Below are positions 58,515 to 64,000 of a stretch of DNA of 64,000 nt, piece by piece. The stretch is from Citrobacter sp. Res13-Sevr-PEB04-36. Its GTDB lineage: Bacteria; Pseudomonadota; Gammaproteobacteria; Enterobacterales; Enterobacteriaceae. The stretch covers positions 124,001 through 188,000 of the forward strand of contig NZ_JADABY010000065.1 of assembly GCF_015672735.1 (NCBI RefSeq), given 5' to 3'. The translations under genes and the position numbers were made by a program. How positions within the stretch are numbered: the first letter of the stretch is position 1; each line of letters starts with the position of its first letter. Under the pieces are notes generated by a model, which saw only the letters and a program-made list of their open reading frames with translations, had not been told where the DNA came from and made no database searches.

Positions 58515-60242
58515 TTAACTCGCTACCGTGCCAGTGCTGTCGGTAAAAGCGAGGTTCCAATGTTCTTTTAGTACGCCGACAAGGCGTTGCTGGCGTTCGG
58601 CCAGAATCGCAGGCGTCCATTCGTTTTCTGATCTGACTTCTTGGGTAAGTACAAAGGGAGATGCGGTGCCCTTACCCTTGAAGTACACGCCCTTTTTGGT
58701 TTTGAAGTCGTAGTTACTGGCGGCTGGGTTCTTACGGAAATGTAGAGGTACCAGATTTGCCAGTCGGTGTGTCCAGGCGTCTCGCTCATCATCGTCAGGG
58801 AACCACTTGAGCCAATCTGAGTCGACTGGCGGGTTTTGTGGTAGAACGTGTTCCAGCGACAGATAGTCGAATGACAGTCTTTTGCTGCCATCGCTAGACA
58901 GAGCTTCGAGACGCAGTATTAGTGCCATCCGCGCCTTTGTCAGCTTACGGTAAATATCACCATTAAGTGCTGTGAGAAACTCTTTCTTTTGTGTATCCGT
59001 TAGAGCAAGAGTCGTGAGCGCATCAACACACCCCTTGAAAGCATCTAGCTCGATTTCTTTAGTTAGCGCGGCGTAGGTTTCGATACGCTCGTTGATCCCT
59101 ACTTTAGTTACCAGGAGGAAGTAGGTCAGGCGTTCCAGCGATTGGAGGAAGTCGGCAAGCTGCTGGGGCTGCTGTCGGAATCGCTTGAAATAGACGAGAG
59201 CAGGTGGAACCCAATCCTTGAAGTCCACGCGGTTGAGCCACGACAGGTATTCATTGATTGTTTCAGCATGTTCAGTCGCCTCAAAATCTGCATCACGCAC
59301 GAATCCCCACATTTCGGCATAAGGCTTAATGACCTGATCGATCAGGTCGATGGGGGCTTTATCCCCAATGACGTGTTCTTGAAACTCTTTGACCAGCGTG
59401 TACTTCTGCTTTTTCTTGGCGTAAATGCTACGAATGTGGCCGAACAAATCACCGAAAGCATCGCGACCCAGCGAGCTTTCAATACGGCTCCATTCTTTGG
59501 CGTAGGCGCGGCTCTGGGTTTCGCCTACCATGGTGCGGATCATGCCTAGCATCTGTGCTTTGATGATATCGATGGGTGCTAAGTCAAGTCCCCGGTTGTT
59601 AAGCACGGAGAAGATGCGGTACGCAGCGTCAAGATCTGGTGTGGAGATGACAACCAGTGAACATTCATTTGCGAGAAACTGCCACAAGGCAATGAGATCT
59701 GAAGGTGACAGAGCCTTTGCTTTTTCCAGCAGCAGCGTAGCATTTTCTCGGTAACGCAGACGGCTGTCTTCCAGTTTGTTGGTACTGGCGACTAACTGCG
59801 CAATGCCACTCGGCTCCTGAATGTGAGTACAGAAGAAATCGGCATCTTCCTCGCGGGCAATCAACCGGTATTCGTTTTTCTCACCAAGACTTATTTTGCC
59901 TTTTTTGTAAAGGAAATCGGTGATGTCGTCTGCGGCATCCGGCATAACGATCCGCAGTACGGCGAATAACATTGTGAGTGTAGACAGACGTTGCTGGCCG
60001 TCAACCACTGATGACTGAGGGTCTCTGTCGTTCTTGATCAGAACAATGCTGCCAAGGAAGTATTGTCTGTTGGCTCCAGAGATGCGGGCATCCAGCATTG
60101 CGGAATACAGGTCATCAAATAACTCTGTTGCCTGTTCGATAGTCCAGGCGTAGGGCCGCTGGTAATCCGGAATTTTGAATTGGTAGCTACCTTCAAAAAT
60201 CTCGCGGATCAGCTTGTCGTGCGCTTCAAGTGTCTTGGCCAT
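58515..60242 (-). CDS. DUF262-DUF1524 (GmrSD-like) nuclease
   Basis: 575 residues. The N-terminal DUF262 ParB-like domain has IPDYQRPYAW (24-33) and the DGQQR signature (81-85), linked in this family to nucleotide binding or hydrolysis. The C-terminal DUF1524 HNH-type nuclease has SLEHVLPQN (H465), N496 and FRKNPAASNYDF. This is the GmrSD architecture of modification-dependent restriction. It lies 11 bp before hsdM and 18 bp after the WYL gene in one operon, so it could complement the R-M system against modified phage DNA. Confidence 0.85.
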   Translation of the reverse strand: MAKTLEAHDKLIREIFEGSYQFKIPDYQRPYAWTIEQATELFDDLYSAMLDARISGANRQYFLGSIVLIKNDRDPQSSVVDGQQRLSTLTMLFAVLRIVMPDAADDITDFLYKKGKISLGEKNEYRLIAREEDADFFCTHIQEPSGIAQLVASTNKLEDSRLRYRENATLLLEKAKALSPSDLIALWQFLANECSLVVISTPDLDAAYRIFSVLNNRGLDLAPIDIIKAQMLGMIRTMVGETQSRAYAKEWSRIESSLGRDAFGDLFGHIRSIYAKKKQKYTLVKEFQEHVIGDKAPIDLIDQVIKPYAEMWGFVRDADFEATEHAETINEYLSWLNRVDFKDWVPPALVYFKRFRQQPQQLADFLQSLERLTYFLLVTKVGINERIETYAALTKEIELDAFKGCVDALTTLALTDTQKKEFLTALNGDIYRKLTKARMALILRLEALSSDGSKRLSFDYLSLEHVLPQNPPVDSDWLKWFPDDDERDAWTHRLANLVPLHFRKNPAASNYDFKTKKGVYFKGKGTASPFVLTQEVRSENEWTPAILAERQQRLVGVLKEHWNLAFTDSTGTVAS

Positions 60243-60260
60243 TGTGTTTGTTCTTTTTTA

Positions 60261-61166
60261 TCACTTTTGGGAGCTGTTTGGCGCTTGGTAACCAGGAGCC
60301 AGATTGGCGTTATCTATACCGTATAATGCCAGCGGATCTTTGAGCCAGAGGCGGTACTGTTCATCTTTGAGGCGGTAGTCCGGCGAGCAATCCACGCTCC
60401 ATCGTCGCAACATGTAACCAGCCACTGCTGCACGCACGCGCATCCGGATTGAGCCTTCAATCATCCCGTAATCCATCTTGATTATCTCGGGTCGAGGGAG
60501 GCGGGGGTGTGGCACTAAGCTCAACTCCACTATCCGGGTCCACTGAATGTCGTTGTCTGAGCGCTCATTCGAATGAACCTCTTCGTCGAGCAGGTTTGGT
60601 GATTCGATGCGTGTAACGACGAAATCGCGGAACTCGCCGCTCTTCCGATCAAAGGCACGAACGTGCCAGCGCAAGCCTGTATCGACTAAAGCTAAGGGCA
60701 CGATGATCCGTTCAGATTCACCACTGCTCATTGAGTGATAACGGATAGCGACTGGTTTCATGGTATGGATTGCACGGCAGATAGGAGCAAGTACATCCAT
60801 CTTGGGGGTGCTTAAAGCAGTAGGAGATTCGCAAGGTAACATCGGCTGCGATTCACCGTTTATTCCATCTCCAAAGCCCAGAGCTAGTGCGGACAGAACG
60901 CGTTGTGAAGAGTGCTCGAACAATGGGGAATAGGCCAGCCCGATGCGGTAAATCTTATGGCTACCATCGAAAGTGATGTTCTGCGGCGCGATATCCCTAT
61001 ACAGCGCTAGATCGCGCGTGGCTCCTGCGGGTGCTACACCGAAACGTTCGATTAGGTCAGGACGGCCAATCACACCGAAGAAGTAAAGCCGGAAATCGAT
61101 ATAGGCAAGTCGCTCGCGCTGGGCAAGACTTAAATCCTCGACATGCTGAGAGGATGTGCTAACCAT
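60261..61166 (-). CDS. WYL-domain transcriptional regulator (CapW/BrxR-like)
   Basis: 301 residues. The N-terminal winged helix (RERLAYIDFRLYFFGVIGR) leads into a WYL domain (IRYHSMSSGES, LRWHVRAFDR) and a C-terminal WCX-like segment. The N-terminal part resembles the CapW/BrxR regulators that head CBASS, BREX and similar defence operons. It is the first gene of the WYL-DUF262/1524-HsdMSR operon and probably autorepresses it; the ligand is unknown. Confidence 0.85.
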   Translation of the reverse strand: MVSTSSQHVEDLSLAQRERLAYIDFRLYFFGVIGRPDLIERFGVAPAGATRDLALYRDIAPQNITFDGSHKIYRIGLAYSPLFEHSSQRVLSALALGFGDGINGESQPMLPCESPTALSTPKMDVLAPICRAIHTMKPVAIRYHSMSSGESERIIVPLALVDTGLRWHVRAFDRKSGEFRDFVVTRIESPNLLDEEVHSNERSDNDIQWTRIVELSLVPHPRLPRPEIIKMDYGMIEGSIRMRVRAAVAGYMLRRWSVDCSPDYRLKDEQYRLWLKDPLALYGIDNANLAPGYQAPNSSQK

Positions 61167-61227
61167 GCGCGCAGGCCAAAAGAGAAGAACGTTTATTTCT
61201 GTAACTCATACCACACCGAGAATGTAA

Positions 61228-61245
61228 TCAAATTGATGATATCAT
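61228..61245 (-). promoter_or_regulatory. Possible operator upstream of the WYL gene
   Basis: ATCAAATTGAT (61228-61238) and ATGATATCAT (61236-61245) are two overlapping palindromes about 70 bp before the start. TTGAAG lies 18 bp from ATGATA on the minus strand as a possible -35/-10 pair. An autoregulatory WYL site would fit, but this is a visual guess. Confidence 0.35.
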
Positions 61246-61290
61246 GCGCTGGAATTTGTATATCTTCAAGACGTTTGATAATTTCGTAAA

Positions 61291-61410
61291 TTAAATACTA
61301 AATTGGCCCATCTCTTCCCACTTCCTACAGTAGATCGCCGTCTTACACACAGGACACTTTTTCTCACCACGAAAACCCGTCTTACGGATGACGCAATGCC
61401 AGTCACGCAT
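61291..61410 (-). CDS. Small zinc-ribbon-like ORF (fragment?)
   Basis: 39 residues from ATG 61410, with CVIRKTGFRGEKKCPVCKT giving C-x14-C-x2-C. The frame is open upstream to about 61490 (LEKLLYELLAPLP precedes the Met), so the true start is unclear and it may be the tail of a longer, frameshifted gene. It resembles the zinc-ribbon style of the 129-residue protein at 62446. Confidence 0.35.
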   Translation of the reverse strand: MRDWHCVIRKTGFRGEKKCPVCKTAIYCRKWEEMGQFSI

Positions 61411-61445
61411 CGGTAATGGAGCAAGAAGCTCATAGAGGAGTTTTT

Positions 61446-61808
61446 CTAAGCTTGAAGTTGGGCCTGAGTTTTGGCGCTTTCCTCCAGATAATCACAATGG
61501 GTTATATGCACTAGTGTGATTTCGGATTCGATACGTTTAAAGCAGGCTTTCTGGTCGAGAGTGTCGGGATAAAAGGCTATCAGGCAGTGGTACAGATGGT
61601 AGGTGTAACGCTGACCAATCTCTGGCTTGGCCTGTGTAACACGCACCAGATGACCTTCTCTATTGAACGCGAGGGTTGTATCTGAGTTACGTAGTATAGT
61701 CTGGAGTACTGCTCGTGCTGCAGTAGCCCAAGGCAGAGACTGAAGCTGACGGGTTCCGGGCCGCCTCGCTACACCGTAAAATTGTCCAGACAGGAGAGCA
61801 TGGCGTAC
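61446..61808 (-). pseudogene. Open frame without a normal start codon
   Basis: About 120 codons are open from just after a TGA near 61811 to the stop at 61446. They are protein-like throughout (YGVARRPGTRQLQSLPWAT..., then FNREGHLVRVTQAKPEIGQ) but contain no ATG. The only usual alternative start is a GTG at 61646, which gives 66 residues. It overlaps the 3' end of the next gene in another frame, so either that gene has a frameshift, or initiation is non-canonical, or this is decay. Confidence 0.4.
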
Positions 61809-62341
61809 TCATCTATCATACGGGTCAGGACATCGTTCTCTGCCTGTCTGTCGTTAATCCACACAATCATCTCCGCACGGCTTTTGTGTTTCAGCTTCTC
61901 CAGCCAGTCAGTCATTGGGGCCCCCAGCATCAAATCGTACCAGCAGAGCCAAACCAGCTTCTGGTGGAGTTCAGTTCTCTGATACTGGTGGAACAGACTG
62001 GCAAGCTTATTGACCAGTGAGCGCTGGTTCAGGCGTATACATTCGCTAAGCAGGACCCCTTCCAGCATTGGATGGTGGATCAGTAGGAACTCTTTTGCAT
62101 AAAGGCCTGCCGCAGGGGCCGGTGGAACGATAACCGGTGGTGTATTGCCATTGATAATGCGATACAGATTACGCGGGACAATGGCTGTCACCGCTGATTG
62201 TTCTGGAAAGGTCAGGCTGCCCACCGTCAGTTTATGGTTGTAGGTTATATTCTGATGACAGGCCGTCATGCGGATCACCAGACGGGTAAAATCATCAAGC
62301 CAGGTCTGGTAGAAATGGAGAAGATCTTCGTGATACATCAT
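61769..62341 (-). CDS. Unknown island protein, 190 residues
   Basis: Begins MMYHEDLLHFYQTW behind AAGGA. A helical C-terminal half contains WLEKLKHKSRAEMIVWINDRQ, and a Pro-rich turn (PPVIVPPAPAAG) lies in the middle. I do not recognise the family, but its place in a run with zinc-ribbon, AlpA and Gp2-type genes is typical of P4-like islands of enterobacteria. A downstream open frame overlaps its end. Confidence 0.6.
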   Translation of the reverse strand: MMYHEDLLHFYQTWLDDFTRLVIRMTACHQNITYNHKLTVGSLTFPEQSAVTAIVPRNLYRIINGNTPPVIVPPAPAAGLYAKEFLLIHHPMLEGVLLSECIRLNQRSLVNKLASLFHQYQRTELHQKLVWLCWYDLMLGAPMTDWLEKLKHKSRAEMIVWINDRQAENDVLTRMIDEYAMLSCLDNFTV

Positions 62342-62445
62342 CGGTCAATATCCTTACAGGCAGCAGAAGACCTCCGGCAGTGCGGATAACGGGTTCAGGC
62401 TGCCTGTGAATGGCTGGGGGAAGTGTCGGGGAGGGTTCTGTGCTG

Positions 62446-62835
62446 TTACTGTTTGATGCTGATTTCACTGCTGTGCTCACCGGTACGGCAACTCAGGCAA
62501 TAGCGTTCACCGTGGTAATCGCTGTTGCAACCGCTGCAGTGCCAGTCGGTTTTACGTATCCATGGCAGCGTATCCGGCACGTAGCGATGTAACTGGTTAA
62601 TACAGTGGATTTCAGCGCGTTCAGGCTTCACGTACGGGCAGCACTGATGGCCTTTATCCACTAACGCCTCCTGCTGGTGTTCAAACCATGGACGTTCACC
62701 GAGATATTCTGGATGGAAGATCAACTCGCTGCCACAGAGATGGCAGGTATAGCGGTCGTAAGGATAGCGCTGTGCTGTCAGGGCTGAGGTCAGTCGTTGC
62801 TGACCGTCACGGGCAAGAAATGATTTGGCGTACAT
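62446..62835 (-). CDS. Putative zinc-ribbon protein
   Basis: 129 residues from MYAKSFLARDGQQ; AGGAG sits 7 nt upstream, so longer in-frame starts are rejected. Two Cys clusters are visible: CHLCGSEL in the N-terminal half and WHCSGCNSDYHGERYCLSC near the C-terminus, enough for two zinc sites. It is a recurrent gene in P4/CP4-type islands, usually beside alpA; function unknown. Confidence 0.7.
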   Translation of the reverse strand: MYAKSFLARDGQQRLTSALTAQRYPYDRYTCHLCGSELIFHPEYLGERPWFEHQQEALVDKGHQCCPYVKPERAEIHCINQLHRYVPDTLPWIRKTDWHCSGCNSDYHGERYCLSCRTGEHSSEISIKQ

Positions 62836-62956
62836 TATATAGCTCCTATTCACCTGATTGCAGACAGGCGAGGTCCGTCTCTGAACGGGTAGGCAGGCGT
62901 GGTGCAACGGGTGGGATGACAGCTAAGGGAATAGCGTTAAGATTGTGGGTAACGGG

Positions 62957-63163
62957 TTACTGACGGGATGCATCGATACGTGCCTGTAGCCAGCGTTCGA
63001 CTTCACTCTGCAGCCATCGTGAACTGCGACCCAGTTTGATCGGTTTAGGAAACTCACCGTCTTTGATGAGTTTATAAAACCACTTATCGGTTAACCCGGT
63101 CAGGCGGGTGATAAAAGTCATATCGACAAACTGGTCTTCGAGCAGATGTAAGGTCGTGGTCAT
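62957..63163 (-). CDS. AlpA-family excisionase/transcriptional regulator
   Basis: 68 residues from MTTTLHLLEDQF behind GGAGAA. MerR-like HTH of the AlpA type: FITRLTGLTDKWFYKLIKDGEFPKPIKLGRSSRW is split here into the helix pair (FITRLTGLTDKWFYKLI) and wing (KLGRSSRWL). In CP4-57, AlpA activates the excision functions of the element, so it may govern this island's mobility. Confidence 0.88.
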   Translation of the reverse strand: MTTTLHLLEDQFVDMTFITRLTGLTDKWFYKLIKDGEFPKPIKLGRSSRWLQSEVERWLQARIDASRQ

Positions 63164-63249
63164 GATAAGATTCTCCGGTAGCTTAAGGAAACCGGCATCG
63201 GCGTGATGGGTTATCACTGTCCGCTATGCCATAGCTATCGGGGATGACG

Positions 63250-63275
63250 TAAAAAATGGCAGGCCTGACCTGCCA
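63250..63275 (-). terminator. Terminator after the Gp2-type gene
   Basis: On the minus strand GGCAGG-TCAGG-CCTGCC is followed by ATTTTTT. It lies 34 bp after the Gp2-type gene stop, so alpA is probably transcribed separately. Confidence 0.8.
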
Positions 63276-63308
63276 CGGGGTAATCACAGCCAGAGTCGCA
63301 GCCACAAC

Positions 63309-63962
63309 TCAGCGCTGGCTACAGCCAAAAGACCGTTCCTCACGGCTATAGGATTTACTGCGTTCCTTCGCGAAGTAACTCAGCCGAAACGTCAGATGAT
63401 CATACTGCTGCTTAAAGTCTGCTTTCTGGCTATCCAGGTAATGGAGCGGATGCTCAGGGAAATGGATCAGTGAGCGACATTCAGTATATTCACTCATGCG
63501 TAAGGCACTCAGCCAGGCGGCCTGTATCAGTGAGGCCAGTCCGGTCCCCTTTTCGCCATAGCTGCCCAGGCTGTGCCAGGCATCGGTGTTGACGAACAGT
63601 GCGAGGTGATAGTGCGATTTTCTGACACCCCATTCAGGCTGGTTATCCCCCGTTTCCCGGCACCACAAATAGGTCAGATCGGTATGGTAGGTTCTTTTAC
63701 CCCGTTTTTGGGTGCTCTTTCGACGAGCGTCTATTTTGGCATTGAGCGACGCAATGAAGCGCGATATCAACCCCGGATTTAAATTAGGATCACAGGTGAT
63801 GCTGTCACCTGTGTCAGCGTATTCAGGTAAGTGCAGATCCACCCTGACAACGGTGATACTGGCATGTTCCTGCAGTGCATGATCAATAACGCGTAACAGG
63901 TTACGCAGGTAAGCGTGATTAAAAGGGGCATGCCGATGGTCAAGACAGATATTGTCAAACAT
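63309..63962 (-). CDS. YagK/YfjJ (inovirus Gp2-type) protein
   Basis: 217 residues from MFDNICLDHRHAPF; AAGGA lies about 8 nt upstream, and an upstream in-frame start at 63995 is less likely. It belongs to the YagK/YfjJ C-terminal domain family, related to inovirus replication protein Gp2. The segments VRVDLHLP, LWCRETGDNQ and KSHYHLALFVN (HYH, a HUH-like metal or nuclease motif) are visible. Found in many cryptic enterobacterial islands; it probably derives from a rolling-circle initiator. Confidence 0.82.
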   Translation of the reverse strand: MFDNICLDHRHAPFNHAYLRNLLRVIDHALQEHASITVVRVDLHLPEYADTGDSITCDPNLNPGLISRFIASLNAKIDARRKSTQKRGKRTYHTDLTYLWCRETGDNQPEWGVRKSHYHLALFVNTDAWHSLGSYGEKGTGLASLIQAAWLSALRMSEYTECRSLIHFPEHPLHYLDSQKADFKQQYDHLTFRLSYFAKERSKSYSREERSFGCSQR

Positions 63963-64000
63963 GATGATATTCCTTGTGAGATATATTTCAGGCAAGGCGA

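Noticed and set aside
62295-62480. 61-codon minus-strand frame rich in Ser and Pro
   Set aside because: Overlaps the ends of two better genes in other frames and has no ribosome-binding site.

Overview
The window is chromosomal DNA of an enterobacterium, most likely Citrobacter or a close Salmonella relative. Gene order follows the E. coli/Salmonella 96-97 min region: nrdD, treCBR, mgtA, ridA-pyrIB, argI, rraB, yjgMN, valS-holC-pepA, lptFG, yjgR, idn genes, ahr, leuX. It differs from K-12 in having miaE, a full arginine deiminase cluster and a TRAP transporter between mgtA and ridA. The genus is inferred from gene content and was not tested by alignment.

Core part, 1-43.7 kb: anaerobic ribonucleotide reductase with paired NrdR and FNR sites; trehalose uptake and hydrolysis with a TreR operator (treB carries an apparent 1-base insertion near its 3' end); the mgtL-mgtA Mg2+ leader and P-type ATPase; a DctPQM TRAP transporter; ridA; pyrL-pyrB-pyrI with its attenuator; an ArgR paralogue plus yfcC-arcB-arcC-arcA; tabA; argI with two ARG boxes; rraB; miaE; valS-holC-pepA; lptFG; and the L-idonate genes. 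An HNH endonuclease/methyltransferase gene pair lies between ahr and the tRNA gene leuX. ERIC and REP elements fill many gaps.

Island part, 43.7 kb to the window end: a P4-type integrase follows leuX, and the other end of the island is outside the window. The first module has a GHKL-type ATPase gene and a STAS-like/winged-helix gene. They are followed by a ubiquitin-like operon: a poly-Ubl-E2 fusion, a JAB-E1 fusion and a small DUF6527-type protein. Three copies of a 28-bp palindromic element mark the two junctions before and after the STAS-like gene, which suggests a shared regulatory circuit. This module is the best candidate for an under-described system. After an orphan membrane protein and a truncated KAP-type NTPase remnant comes a five-gene operon on the minus strand: a WYL (CapW/BrxR-like) regulator, a DUF262-DUF1524 (GmrSD-like) nuclease, and hsdM, hsdS and hsdR. 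The window ends in a small-gene cluster common to P4-like islands (YagK/YfjJ-Gp2-type protein, AlpA, zinc-ribbon protein and unknowns), part of which looks decayed or frameshifted.

The island therefore reads as a defence island: a putative ubiquitin-like conjugation system, a type I restriction-modification system combined with a probable modification-dependent nuclease, and the debris of an older defence gene.
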